Below are positions 1 to 9,169 of a stretch of 64,000 nt of DNA, one piece after another. Made by a program: the position numbers and the translations under genes. The DNA is taken from positions 62,001 to 126,000 of the forward strand of contig CAWICW010000020.1 of NCBI GenBank assembly GCA_963834685.1, in the 5' to 3' direction. The stretch is from Palsa-504 sp963834685. GTDB lineage: Bacteria; Actinomycetota; Actinomycetes; Streptosporangiales; Streptosporangiaceae. The notes beneath the pieces were generated by a model. The model was not told the origin of the DNA. It did not search any database and was given only the letters and a program-made list of their open reading frames with translations. Positions within the stretch are counted from its first letter, which is position 1, and each line of letters begins with the position of its first letter.

Positions 1-183
1 GCGGGAGGCGCTGTTCCCTGCCGATCCGCCAGTTCAGGACCGCCCGGATACCGGTCGCCAGGACGCATACCAGGACCCTACTAGATGAATGATTCTAGGA
101 TTCGGTTCTCTTTCGGCGCTCGTCGGCGATCGGCGATGGGACCGTGCGCAGCACTGCCGTGGGCCTAGGGGCACCTTCGTCCG

Positions 184-2094
184 TTACCGAAGGCTGCGCC
201 AGGTTCGGTCTAGACCTCGATACCGCCTTCGTAAGCGGTTCGGGCACCGGCCAGTCCCGACCCTCACCGCCGCCGCCCCTGGTGACTTACGCCAGACGAC
301 CCAGCTGCCGAACCGGTTGGCGGCGACGACCCGCCAGCCGGCCGGGGCGTCCGGCAGGCTCGCCCGGGCGGGTTGTCCGGTCGGCCATGCCGCATCAATC
401 ACGGTCACGTCGGCCGGAGGCGACTGGCAGATGGGATTATAAAGGTGTACCTGCGTCGATGACACTTCGAATTCCTGCGCGATTCGCAGAACCCCGCTGA
501 TGTTGCCGGCGACGGCAATCTGCTCACCCGGCTGCAGTCCGTCGGCCGTCGCCATCTCCCTTACGCCCATCGCCTTGGCCCACGCGGCGTCGGCCTGGGA
601 GCAGTAGACCGTGAGCTGGACCAGGGCCCCCAGGCTTACCGTCGCCGCCAAGGCGCCCAAGACCCAAGTCAGGGCTGGCACGCCGCGCGCGAGGAGTGCG
701 AAGACGACCCACACCAGGAGCAGGGCCAGCGCCGCCGCCGTCGCGACCAGGACGCTGGCCCGGCTCCAGTTCTGGGTCAGCACGGCCGGTTCGCCGAAGT
801 TAAACCTCATCCCTCGCTTCGTGGGCAGGGACTTTCCGGCGTACACAGCCACCGTCACGGCGGCCAGTATGGTGAGGCCTGTCGTGCAAGCGGCGCAGGC
901 AAGGATCGTCCGGGGCGCCGCCCGCAGCAGCACCACCGCGCCGACCAGGAAGAACGCGACGGTCATGCCGTCCAGGTAGCGGCCCGAGGCCCAGGTCAGC
1001 GACTGCTGGGGGGGCAGCGCGGCCGGCGCGGAGCAGGCGATCAGGACGGTAACCCCGACCGACAGCGACGCCATTACCCGCAGGTCGGTCCGTACGTCGC
1101 GCCGCGCGATCGCGGCCACCGCAGCGACTAGGCCGATCCCGGCAATACCCCAGCTGTCCAGCACCAGCCGCCACAACTGGCCGCCTGCCATCTCGGCCAC
1201 ATGGATGACCTCGTACGGCCTTTCCAGCGTGCTCACCAAGTGGTCGGAAAGGCTGCGTGTGCCCCCCGGGTAAAGGGCAGAGGCCAGATAGCGGTCCAGC
1301 ATCCAGCCCGCGCCGACGGTCACCACCGCGGTCAGCGCGGCCGCGGCTACGCTGCCGCGGGCGGCCGGTCGACGCCAGGCGGTGAATGCTCCCACGGCGG
1401 CGAAGCCGGCCAGCAGCACCAGACCCCGGGGATGCACCGCGTAGGCATAGCCAGACAGCGCGGCGGAACCGATGGCCGCGGCGTATTGCGCCCGCGGCGA
1501 AGTGGCCACCAGCCAGCTGTGGATGGCCAGCAGCCAGGCCAGCGTGACCACGGGGAAGATTGCATCGGCTATCGCGTACTCGCTGAAGAAGAACCCGGCG
1601 GGCAGCAGCGCCGCGACCATGGCCACGCCATAGGCGGCCGGGCGGTCGAGCCCGAGTCGGCGGCAGACCAGGTAGCCCAGCGGCATGACGGTGGCGCTGA
1701 CCGCCGCGTTGATCAGCAGCACGGCGTGATACACGGCGGCGGGGCTGCTGGTGAACCAGTAGACCGGCGTGATCAGAAGCGGATAGCCGCCCCGGTACAG
1801 CGTGGCGCCGGAGAAGTCGGCCGCTGGGCCGCCCGCGAGGAACCGCGCCGCGACCAGATACGCGGTTTCGTCGGGATTGTCCAGCGGTACCGTCTGCGCG
1901 CGGCTAAACCACGCGCGCAGCCCGGCCTGGGCCAGCCACCCCACCACCAGCAGCACCGCGAACACCCAGTTCCTGCGCGGCGGGTGAACGGTGACCTTGA
2001 CGGCCCGGCTGAGGCGGGACTCAACCGCGACGGCGCTCGTGTCCGTATCGATCTGGCTCGCAGCAGGCGATACGGTTTCGTTCCTGTTGGTCAC
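184..2094 (-). CDS. Polytopic GT-C-like membrane glycosyltransferase
   Basis: A 636-residue integral membrane protein. After about 40 polar residues it has a run of hydrophobic helices. An Asp-Asn-Pro-Asp-Glu motif (residues 72-76) sits just after the first helix, where GT-C enzymes (ArnT, PMT and relatives) place their catalytic acidic residues in the first external loop. The last 130 residues look soluble and extracytoplasmic. By family knowledge such proteins move a sugar from a polyprenyl-phosphate carrier to a surface acceptor; the substrate cannot be read from sequence. I chose the GTG at 2094 over an ATG at 2118 because AAGGA lies six bases upstream of it. The gene is the first of a glycan locus and is not in the five-member paralogue family next to it. 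I infer the glycosyltransferase role from topology and the acidic motif only. Confidence 0.7.
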   Translation of the reverse strand: MTNRNETVSPAASQIDTDTSAVAVESRLSRAVKVTVHPPRRNWVFAVLLVVGWLAQAGLRAWFSRAQTVPLDNPDETAYLVAARFLAGGPAADFSGATLYRGGYPLLITPVYWFTSSPAAVYHAVLLINAAVSATVMPLGYLVCRRLGLDRPAAYGVAMVAALLPAGFFFSEYAIADAIFPVVTLAWLLAIHSWLVATSPRAQYAAAIGSAALSGYAYAVHPRGLVLLAGFAAVGAFTAWRRPAARGSVAAAALTAVVTVGAGWMLDRYLASALYPGGTRSLSDHLVSTLERPYEVIHVAEMAGGQLWRLVLDSWGIAGIGLVAAVAAIARRDVRTDLRVMASLSVGVTVLIACSAPAALPPQQSLTWASGRYLDGMTVAFFLVGAVVLLRAAPRTILACAACTTGLTILAAVTVAVYAGKSLPTKRGMRFNFGEPAVLTQNWSRASVLVATAAALALLLVWVVFALLARGVPALTWVLGALAATVSLGALVQLTVYCSQADAAWAKAMGVREMATADGLQPGEQIAVAGNISGVLRIAQEFEVSSTQVHLYNPICQSPPADVTVIDAAWPTGQPARASLPDAPAGWRVVAANRFGSWVVWRKSPGAAAVRVGTGRCPNRLRRRYRGLDRTWRSLR

Positions 2095-2256
2095 GCAGAA
2101 TCCTTGCATGAGTCGCATCAGGCAGTGGGAGATACCGCGCTAGTTGCCCGGTCGCCTTCCTAGCAGGATCATCATGCCGTATCAGGAATTGCCAGGCGGG
2201 CTCATGAGCAACATTTGACCGGCGCCGTCTCTAACTGCTGCCGGGCAATACCATCA

Positions 2257-3912
2257 TCATGATCCTGGCCCAGCCACACCGACCTGGCTGAGCAGGTTCT
2301 TCCGATAGATCAAGATCGCCCAGTGCGCCACGTGGTCGATCTTGTATGGCTTGCCGAAGTACTGCTCGGCCTGCGGGCTCAGGCCGTCGCCGGCCAGGTC
2401 GGTGATCAGGAAGGTCGCGTCGTGCCGGGACGGGTCGAACCACGAGGTGTTCGTCTCCCAGTCATACCGGATGACCCGGCTGCCCTGCATGACGACCGCG
2501 CGGGCCTGCACCTGGCCGCCCGAGTGCAGGGTGATGACCGAGCTGTTCCAGTAGCCGGCCAGGCCGTAGGTGAGCCCGTGCGCCTCGAGCCACGCAGCGA
2601 GCGGCGCAGTCGGCGCCGCGGCCGCGGGCCGGGCGGCCGCGATGGACAGCGGCAGCAGTCCGACGACGGCGGCCAGGCTGATCGCCAGGCCGGCGCGTAG
2701 CCGGCCGGCGATGTGCCGAGGCACGCAGGCGCGTGCGGCGAGTACCGCGCCGCACGGCAGGATGGCGACCACCTCGTAGGGGTTGCTAGGAATCGGCATG
2801 GTGGAAATCACGTACGCCGCGAGGTTGATGACGATCGCGGCGCACAGGAGTTGCTCGGCCCGGCTCGCGGTACGCCAGGTCCACGCCACCCGAGCGAAGC
2901 CGACCGCCACCGCCAGCAGACAGGCGATCCCGAGGATGTACCCGGCGTCGCGGGCCGGATTCGCGGAGCCCGAGGCGACCTCGGCGCCGAACAGGACGCG
3001 TATCGCGTGCCAGGCGATCGCCGCGTTGTGCGGCCACTGCCCGGGCGGCGCGATCGCGGTTTTCGGTGCGACCATCTGGTACGAGCCGAAATGCAGCATC
3101 AGCGCGCGGACCGCGGCGGCAAGAGGCACCGAAGCGACCGCGGCCAGGGCGTTCGCGGCATCGCCGGTGCGGACCTTTCGCGCCGCCGCCACGCGATAGA
3201 CACTTACGACGACGACCGCCGGCACAGCGACGTAGCCGACGGTGGCGTCGCCGATCTGGCCGGCGCACAGGATCGCGAGCAGCAGCGGTGAGGTGTAGTA
3301 CCGGGCGGGCGCCCGGTCGATCAGCAGGACGGAGACCAGGAGGAACACCGATGTCCCGGTGTGGTCGGGCGCTCCGAGCAGGTACGGCGCGTTCGACTCG
3401 ACGTGGAACATGGCGGCCAGCACGGCGACCACGACGCCGGCGCGGGCCAGCCTGGCCAGCCCGCGGCTGTCCGCCACGGCCAGGGCCACGGCGCAGACCG
3501 TGACGACCAGGTAGATAAGTGCGGCCGCCACATGGCTGGTGAGATCCTGCAACCCGAAAAAGATCTCGGTAAGCATGAGCACCGGCAGGTCGAAGGTGTA
3601 ATACGTCGCATCGCCGACGATCCACCCGTGCAACAGGAGGTTGCCGTGCAGCATGTCCCATGCCTGCAGCGCGTTGTTCGCCCCGTCCGAGGTCACGTGC
3701 GCGGTGAACGAGATCCGCAGGTAGCAAGCGAACAACGCCGCGCAGCCCGCGATCCACGCCGTCGCCGCCAGCAGGCGACGCATCCAGCGGTGTCCGGGGT
3801 CTGCGGGGCAGACCGGGCGGGCAGACGGCGCCGGCGGCATCTCAGTTCGCTGGACAACGCACGGATCTGCAACCGGCTCCGCATCCGGTACCGTCCGTTT
3901 GCTTCGGACCAT
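2257..3912 (-). CDS. GT-C-like membrane protein, paralogue family member 1
   Basis: A 551-residue polytopic membrane protein and the first of five paralogues in this locus. The family signature appears after the first helix: SDGA (75-78) followed by LQAWDMLHGNLLLHGW. Next come an APDHTGTS motif and a second conserved block ending LPCGAVLAAR, then a roughly 110-residue C-terminal extracytoplasmic domain with a GYWNSS motif, a WFDP motif and a terminal KNLL. The acidic SDGA loop fits the GT-C catalytic site. This copy is divergent: the TREIA motif shared by members 2, 3 and 4 is PYEVVA here, and the family TTE motif reads TFD. On the coding strand TAGGGT lies seven bases before the ATG with no Shine-Dalgarno, so a leaderless transcript is possible. 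No named family was recognised. Confidence 0.75.
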   Translation of the reverse strand: MVRSKRTVPDAEPVADPCVVQRTEMPPAPSARPVCPADPGHRWMRRLLAATAWIAGCAALFACYLRISFTAHVTSDGANNALQAWDMLHGNLLLHGWIVGDATYYTFDLPVLMLTEIFFGLQDLTSHVAAALIYLVVTVCAVALAVADSRGLARLARAGVVVAVLAAMFHVESNAPYLLGAPDHTGTSVFLLVSVLLIDRAPARYYTSPLLLAILCAGQIGDATVGYVAVPAVVVVSVYRVAAARKVRTGDAANALAAVASVPLAAAVRALMLHFGSYQMVAPKTAIAPPGQWPHNAAIAWHAIRVLFGAEVASGSANPARDAGYILGIACLLAVAVGFARVAWTWRTASRAEQLLCAAIVINLAAYVISTMPIPSNPYEVVAILPCGAVLAARACVPRHIAGRLRAGLAISLAAVVGLLPLSIAAARPAAAAPTAPLAAWLEAHGLTYGLAGYWNSSVITLHSGGQVQARAVVMQGSRVIRYDWETNTSWFDPSRHDATFLITDLAGDGLSPQAEQYFGKPYKIDHVAHWAILIYRKNLLSQVGVAGPGS

Positions 3913-4222
3913 GGTTCGAACCCTACTGGGAGCCCCTCGCCGGTGACGACCCGCTCGGTATGCTGAGACGGCCTACGGGCGGCCTGGGATCCCGGCCCAG
4001 CCGTTCACGCGGTCTGCGTCAGCAGTATCCCGCCTGGCAGATGATCCTGGTCCAGCCAGCGGACGCTGCGATCGTGGCGACGCCGGCGATAGCATTCAGG
4101 GGGGAAAGTGTCTCTCGAACCGGCGCGAGCCGACCCTCGACCATCCAATTCTCCCAGTTAAAGGCACTTTTTCACACAAGTGACCAGCTTTGAGTGTCCT
4201 ATTCACGAGAGCCCGAGGTCAG
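3913..4222. other. Divergent intergenic region
   Basis: About 310 bases between two divergently transcribed membrane-protein genes. It should hold promoters for both. A 77-codon frame (3960-4193) has a composition unlike a real protein and no Shine-Dalgarno, so I do not call it. The stretch around 4140-4190 is less GC-rich than its surroundings, as expected near a promoter, but I see no convincing -35/-10 pair. Confidence 0.4.
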
Positions 4223-5458
4223 ATGTCACACTCTGGCGCGCCGTCCGACACCGGTGACATCGCGGCACCGGTCCTGCCGGGCCCGGCCACCGCGCGCAGA
4301 CGCTGGTCCGTCCCGCCCCTTCCACTGCTGCCGCTGCCCCTGATCGGGGCGATTATCTACGCGGGCATCCGCGTGCTCAGCGTTGCGATCGGCTGGTTCG
4401 TGCTGCGGCAGGGTAAGTTCAGCGACCGCCACTGGTCGGTGGTGCGGTGGGCCAGGGCGGCTGACGGCGGCCATTACCTGGCCATCGCCGCCCACGGCTA
4501 TACCTATCCGGCCGGTCAGCTGGCACATGCCTCTGTTTTCTCGTTTTTCCCCGCCTACCCGGCCGCGATGGACTCCATTGCCTGGCTTCCCGGGGTCACC
4601 TTGGTAGGAGCGGGCCTGGCCGTGACGGCCATCGCCGGCCTTGCCGCCGCGGCGGGCATTACCACGCTGGGCATGAAGCTCACCGCCGACCCGCGGATCA
4701 GCCTGCTCATGGTGGCGGTCTGGGCGGTGGCGCCCGCCTCGACGGTGCTGGAAATGCTTTACGCCGAGGCGCTGTTCTGCGCCCTGGCTGTGTGGGCCCT
4801 GGTCGCCCTGGTCGACCGGCGGTGGCTGACCGCGGCCTGGCTTACCGTCGCAGCCGGGACCGTGCGCAGCACGGTCCTGGCTCTCATCGCGGCGGTGGAG
4901 GTCGCCGCGCTAGCGGCCGTGGTTGAGGCGGCGCGGGCACACCAGCCCATCGCCCGGTGGTGGCGTCCCCTGGTCGCGGCCCTGCTGGCCCCGCTCGGGC
5001 TGCTCGGATTTCTGGGATACGTGGCCCTGCGCACCCATCGGCTGGACGGGTGGTTCTGGATCGAGAGCCACACATTCCATATGTCCTTCGACTGGGGAAC
5101 AAGCACGCTGCGAGTCCTGAAGGGCGACTTCGTGGACGCGCCCTCAGTGCCTGAAATCCTCGTCGGCCTGGCCGTGATCGCCGGCGCCCTGCTCATGGTG
5201 TGGAGCCTGACCGAGCGTATCCCGTTCTACCTGCACGTCTATACGGTCGTGGTCGTGGTCGTGGCCCTGGTGACCAGTGCCAACTGGATAGGCTCCAAGC
5301 CGCGTTTCATCCTTCCCGCCGTCTTGCTGGCCCTTCCGGTAGCCCGTCTGCTGGCTCCGGTGCGAACCTCGGTGCTCGTGCCGCTGTTTGCCGTGCTGAC
5401 CGCGCTGTCAACCTGGTTTGGCCTGTACCTGATCGTCATCGGGCGATGGGCGCCGTAG
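4223..5458 (+). CDS. PIG-V-like membrane mannosyltransferase family protein
   Basis: A 411-residue polytopic membrane protein. The segment WARAADGGHYLAIAAHGY followed by SFFPAYP matches the signature of actinobacterial mannosyltransferase-like proteins related to PIG-V (GPI mannosyltransferase 2), where the Asp after the first helix is the presumed catalytic residue. About ten further hydrophobic helices follow. The expected role is transfer of a sugar from a polyprenyl-phosphate donor outside the membrane; donor and acceptor are unknown. The frame is open from a TTG at 4190, but the ATG at 4223 has GAGG four bases upstream and gives a more typical N-terminus. It lies between paralogue-family members 1 and 2, both on the opposite strand. 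Confidence 0.75.
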   Translation: MSHSGAPSDTGDIAAPVLPGPATARRRWSVPPLPLLPLPLIGAIIYAGIRVLSVAIGWFVLRQGKFSDRHWSVVRWARAADGGHYLAIAAHGYTYPAGQLAHASVFSFFPAYPAAMDSIAWLPGVTLVGAGLAVTAIAGLAAAAGITTLGMKLTADPRISLLMVAVWAVAPASTVLEMLYAEALFCALAVWALVALVDRRWLTAAWLTVAAGTVRSTVLALIAAVEVAALAAVVEAARAHQPIARWWRPLVAALLAPLGLLGFLGYVALRTHRLDGWFWIESHTFHMSFDWGTSTLRVLKGDFVDAPSVPEILVGLAVIAGALLMVWSLTERIPFYLHVYTVVVVVVALVTSANWIGSKPRFILPAVLLALPVARLLAPVRTSVLVPLFAVLTALSTWFGLYLIVIGRWAP

Positions 5459-5489
5459 GCGAGATCCGGCTGGCTCCCGGGCCAGCGGC

Positions 5490-7184
5490 TCAGCCGAGTT
5501 CGGTCAGCAGGTTCTTGTTCCAGACCAGGATCGTGTACGAGCCGAGGTGGTAGGTTCGCGCCGGCGGCCCGAATGTGGCCAGCACCGCCCGCTGCTGGGT
5601 GAAGCCGGGATACCCGGTTATCCCGGGGGAGAGCACGACGAAGTTCGCCGTATTGCGGTCTGGGTCATACCAGTCCCTGTTCAGCTCGTATGCGCCCGGG
5701 ACGAGCCGTCCGCCGGACACGTTCACGAGCCGGATCTGGACCTGGTCGCCGCTGGTCAGCGTGACGATGTTCGATTCCCAGTAGCCGGACAGGCCGGTGT
5801 GCAGGTGCCGGGCCGCCAGCCAGGAAGTGAGCTGCTGGTTCTGCGCGGCCGCTGGCGGCTGGCTGATCTCGCCCACCAGGCCGAGCAGGTAGCCGAGCAT
5901 GACAGCAAGCAGGAGGGTCACGGTCAGGGCCGGCTTGAGCCGCCCGGCCAGCGCCCGGCCGCCGAGCAGGCGCCCGGCCAGGGCAGCGCTGAACGGCAGG
6001 ACGGGTGCGATCTCGCGGGTCTGGGAGACCACGCCGGCCCTGGTGCTGAGCACAAAGACGGCCAAGTTGATGACCACCCCCGCGACGAGCAGCTGAGCGA
6101 CCCGGTCGCGGTCCCGCAGGAAGCGCCACGCCGCCAGGCACGTCCCCCATGCCGCCAGGGCCACGCCCACCACGTGCAGCATCGTGAAGACAGTGCTGGC
6201 CGTCAGGCGGAGCCCGAGGAAGTCGGCACCACCCAAGAGCAGCAGGCCTTGGCCGGCGATGCCCAGGTTGTGGACCAGGAGCCTGCCGTGAGCAAGGTGC
6301 GTGGCGGGGGCAGGCATGTAGAACCCGCCCGCGGCGTGGATGACGTGCAGGGCCAGTATCGCCGCCGCCGCTCCCACCAGGGCGGCGGCGGCGAGAGCCA
6401 TGTCATACCACTGCGCCGCCAGTGGCTTCCGCTTGATAACCGCGGCCTGGAAGACCCGGATCGCGCATACTCCTGCGAGCGGCAGTACCCCGATGAGGAT
6501 CACCAGGGTGTCCGCCACCGCTGCCCAGCCGAGGAATGCCCCGGCGATGACCGGGATATACCAGCGCGGGCGGGCGTGGTCCAAGATCAGCCAGACCACC
6601 ATTACCGGCACCGAGGTGCCGATGTGATCCGGCGAAGACAGCAGGATGTTCACCCCGGACGACAGTTGCGGCGCCAACATGATGCCGACCGCGATGAGTA
6701 CCCGCACGACGGCCTGACGCCCCGTGGAAGTGCCCTTGGCCAGCAACGCGGCCAGCAGCACCGCGAGCGTGTAGGTCATGGCCGCGGCCACGTGCACGAC
6801 GTCGGCGTTCAGCCCGCGCAGGAGTTCCACCAGCGCGTACTGCGGGATTTCGGTGGTGTAGTACGAGACGTCCCCGAGCCGCCAGCCGTGCAGCAGCAGG
6901 TTGCCGTGCAGCATGTCCCAGGCCTGCAGGGCCTGGCCTGCCCCATCGGCGTTGACCGCCCGCGTCCGCGCCAGCTGCAGGTAGCACGCGAAAGCGACGA
7001 TCACGCCGGCAACCCAGACCGCCGTTACCGCCCACGGCCGCAGCCGCAGCGCACCAAGCCCCGCGGGCCCCGCCGGACCAGGTGCCTGGTCATCCTCGGC
7101 TTCGGCGGGCAGCGCCTTACCCAAATTCACGAGCCCCATTGAACCACGCGACACGACCCGGCCACGGTCCCCCGGCAACACCAC
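5490..7184 (-). CDS. GT-C-like membrane protein, paralogue family member 2
   Basis: A 564-residue polytopic membrane protein and the second paralogue. It has the full signature set: ADGA (79-82), LQAWDMLHGNLLLHGW, then SYYTTEIPQYALVE, SPDHIGTSVPVM, SQTREIAPVLPF, and a C-terminal external domain with GYWESN, DWYDPDR and a terminal NKNLL. The invariant acidic loop after the first helix suggests a GT-C sugar transferase; this is inference. The gene starts four bases after the stop of the upstream gene (7189-8808, same strand), so the two are almost certainly co-transcribed. No good Shine-Dalgarno was seen for the GTG at 7184; the ATG at 7139 is an alternative that would remove 15 poorly conserved residues. 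Confidence 0.75.
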   Translation of the reverse strand: MVLPGDRGRVVSRGSMGLVNLGKALPAEAEDDQAPGPAGPAGLGALRLRPWAVTAVWVAGVIVAFACYLQLARTRAVNADGAGQALQAWDMLHGNLLLHGWRLGDVSYYTTEIPQYALVELLRGLNADVVHVAAAMTYTLAVLLAALLAKGTSTGRQAVVRVLIAVGIMLAPQLSSGVNILLSSPDHIGTSVPVMVVWLILDHARPRWYIPVIAGAFLGWAAVADTLVILIGVLPLAGVCAIRVFQAAVIKRKPLAAQWYDMALAAAALVGAAAAILALHVIHAAGGFYMPAPATHLAHGRLLVHNLGIAGQGLLLLGGADFLGLRLTASTVFTMLHVVGVALAAWGTCLAAWRFLRDRDRVAQLLVAGVVINLAVFVLSTRAGVVSQTREIAPVLPFSAALAGRLLGGRALAGRLKPALTVTLLLAVMLGYLLGLVGEISQPPAAAQNQQLTSWLAARHLHTGLSGYWESNIVTLTSGDQVQIRLVNVSGGRLVPGAYELNRDWYDPDRNTANFVVLSPGITGYPGFTQQRAVLATFGPPARTYHLGSYTILVWNKNLLTELG

Positions 7185-7188
7185 CCGG

Positions 7189-8808
7189 CTACGGCGACGC
7201 CGGGCCGGCGGTCACCACGGCCTGTCGCAGCCGGGCCAGGACCGTGCTGCCGGGCGGCGCAGCCGGACGCAGCCAGTAGACCCGGCCATCCGCGATATCC
7301 CGCCGCGTGCAGATGAACTGGCTCGTCACAATAAACGTGTACTCGGGGTTCGCCACGCACGCCCGCACCCCGGTCCGTTCCGCCTGCACGAGGATGCCGG
7401 TGGCGTCGCCCCAGAACTGGGGGTCCAACCGCAAGACGATCATCCGGCCGTCCGAGCGTGCGGCGAGCGTGGCCACCGCACCGGGCAGCGCGGCATCCGT
7501 GTCCTGGCCGCTGCTTGGGACGGCCGGATCGCTGCTGGTCGTGCTGGTGCGCGTGCCCGGTGCCACCGCGAGGGCGGCGAGCACGAGCACCACCGCGCCG
7601 CCGGCGACGAGCGTGCCCAGCGGCAGCGGCATCGCTTCGATCACGCCCAGCACGATGACCAGCAGCGTGATGACCGGCGCCGACCAGTAGAAATAGCCTT
7701 CGTAGTGTCGGGAAAGCGCGTCGATCCCGCTCATGGCGTAGTAGACGAACACCACCGAGGACAGCACGTTGACGGCGAGCAGCGCGGCCAGGAACCGTCG
7801 CAGCGATGAGGGGGCGAGCCACCCGGTGACGGCCACCGCGACCGCATACCCCGCGACCGGGAGCGCCCAGGCACCGCCATGCGGCCACCAGTACCACAGC
7901 GCGGCCGGCACCGCCTGCACCAGGCTATGGCCGCCTGACCTGTTAGAGGTCGCGAACGTCAGGTAGCTACCAAACTGGCCGGGCCAGTGCAGAATCAGGT
8001 CCAAGACGATGGGCAAGGCGAAGACGGCACTGATGGCCGCCACTGGGATCCACACCCGCCGCTGAACAGCGAAGAAAGACCGTACCGAGGCGCCGAGGTT
8101 GTGCCGTTGCGGCCACAGCACCGCAGCCAGCACGGCGCAGCTGATCACGGGCACGAACAACAGGAAACACGCGTGCCCGTGGATGAGGAACCACCCCGTC
8201 AGCGCCATCACCCACGCGTCCCGCCCCCGTCCGGTCGCCACCGACGCCGCCGCGATCAGGAAGGTCACGTAGGCCGGCACGTACAAGTAAGGCATCCAGT
8301 CCGAGCTGAGCACCGCCGGGTGCACCGCTGCGAGGGTGAGCACTGCCGCGAAGCACGCCGCCGCACCCCGCACCGTTCTGGTCCAGCCATAACCCACCCA
8401 GGTGGCCAGCCCCACGAACAGGGAATTCAGCGCGTACACCGCCAGCAACTGGCCGTTCCAGGCCGTCGGCACGATGTGGAACCAGGCCCAGAACAGGGAT
8501 TCACCAGCCGCCATGACGTACATGTACGCGGGCCCGGGATGATGGAAGTGATCCCGGGAGTAGTTCCCGACCAGCAGCGTGAAGTGCCGTGCCTGCTCTA
8601 CGAGGATGGAGTTCGCGCCCATGTCCGCGTCCTCATACAGCCGCGTGCTGAACAGGAACCGGTTGCGGACGTACAGCAGCACCACCAGCGCGGCCGGCAG
8701 GGCCGCCACCACCCACCACGGGCGGACCCGGCTCTGGTCCTGCGACACGCCATCAGTTTCGGCCGTGTCGACAGGGACAGGCGTTTCGCGCTGCCTGTTG
8801 ATGCTCAC
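7189..8808 (-). CDS. Polytopic membrane protein, GT-C-like
   Basis: A 539-residue integral membrane protein. After a 30-residue cytoplasmic tail and one helix comes EDADMG (59-64), an acidic first loop, then NYSRDHFHHPGPAYMY. About ten helices follow, with a soluble C-terminal segment of about 110 residues beginning near a Thr/Ser-rich linker. This layout matches GT-C glycosyltransferases, but the motifs differ from the five-member family, so it is a separate lineage. The GTG start at 8808 is supported by GGAG eight bases upstream. It lies four bases ahead of paralogue member 2, so they form a two-gene operon and may act on the same glycan. The substrate is unknown. Confidence 0.7.
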   Translation of the reverse strand: MSINRQRETPVPVDTAETDGVSQDQSRVRPWWVVAALPAALVVLLYVRNRFLFSTRLYEDADMGANSILVEQARHFTLLVGNYSRDHFHHPGPAYMYVMAAGESLFWAWFHIVPTAWNGQLLAVYALNSLFVGLATWVGYGWTRTVRGAAACFAAVLTLAAVHPAVLSSDWMPYLYVPAYVTFLIAAASVATGRGRDAWVMALTGWFLIHGHACFLLFVPVISCAVLAAVLWPQRHNLGASVRSFFAVQRRVWIPVAAISAVFALPIVLDLILHWPGQFGSYLTFATSNRSGGHSLVQAVPAALWYWWPHGGAWALPVAGYAVAVAVTGWLAPSSLRRFLAALLAVNVLSSVVFVYYAMSGIDALSRHYEGYFYWSAPVITLLVIVLGVIEAMPLPLGTLVAGGAVVLVLAALAVAPGTRTSTTSSDPAVPSSGQDTDAALPGAVATLAARSDGRMIVLRLDPQFWGDATGILVQAERTGVRACVANPEYTFIVTSQFICTRRDIADGRVYWLRPAAPPGSTVLARLRQAVVTAGPASP

Positions 8809-9169
8809 CTGGCACTCTCCTTCATGCTGTTGAGCAGGTTCTAGTAGACCGCAAACAGGGTGGCGCCGACCAGCAGGTCGGCCGTCGCAGCGGCCAGCCG
8901 CCGGACGCCGGACACCCCGGCCGGCCCGGCTGTCCGCGTGTCCCGATGCTCGCTGGCAGGTGACTGGGCTCGGCGTCGGCGCGTACCCGTCCTGGAAAGC
9001 GGAGCTTAGCGCGGATTTCCGGTGCGCCCTTGAACAGCGTCAGGTCAGGTCACCGCGACCGAGATCCCGGCCGGCCATGCAGCGCACGCCGAAGCCCATC
9101 AACGTCTACCTGCTCCGTGCTTTGCTAAGGTCACTTTGTGGTCGAGGAGTCGCTAGCGCATGTAGTGAA
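8809..9169. other. Divergent intergenic region with a possible degenerate coding remnant
   Basis: About 360 bases between the minus-strand operon ending at 5490 and paralogue member 3. On the minus strand, 8841-8912 reads as a short open stretch ending GATLFAVY, then a stop, then Asn-Leu-Leu. This faintly resembles the C-terminal end of the paralogue family (for example SYTILVWNKNLL). A decayed copy is possible but weak. The rest shows no gene I can support. Confidence 0.3.

Noticed and set aside
3960..4193. A 77-codon plus-strand frame
   Set aside because: No Shine-Dalgarno, Arg/Ser/Pro-rich, sits in a divergent promoter region.
8960..9169. An N-terminal extension of paralogue member 3
   Set aside because: Seventy codons with no similarity to other members; the ATG at 9170 gives the normal family length.
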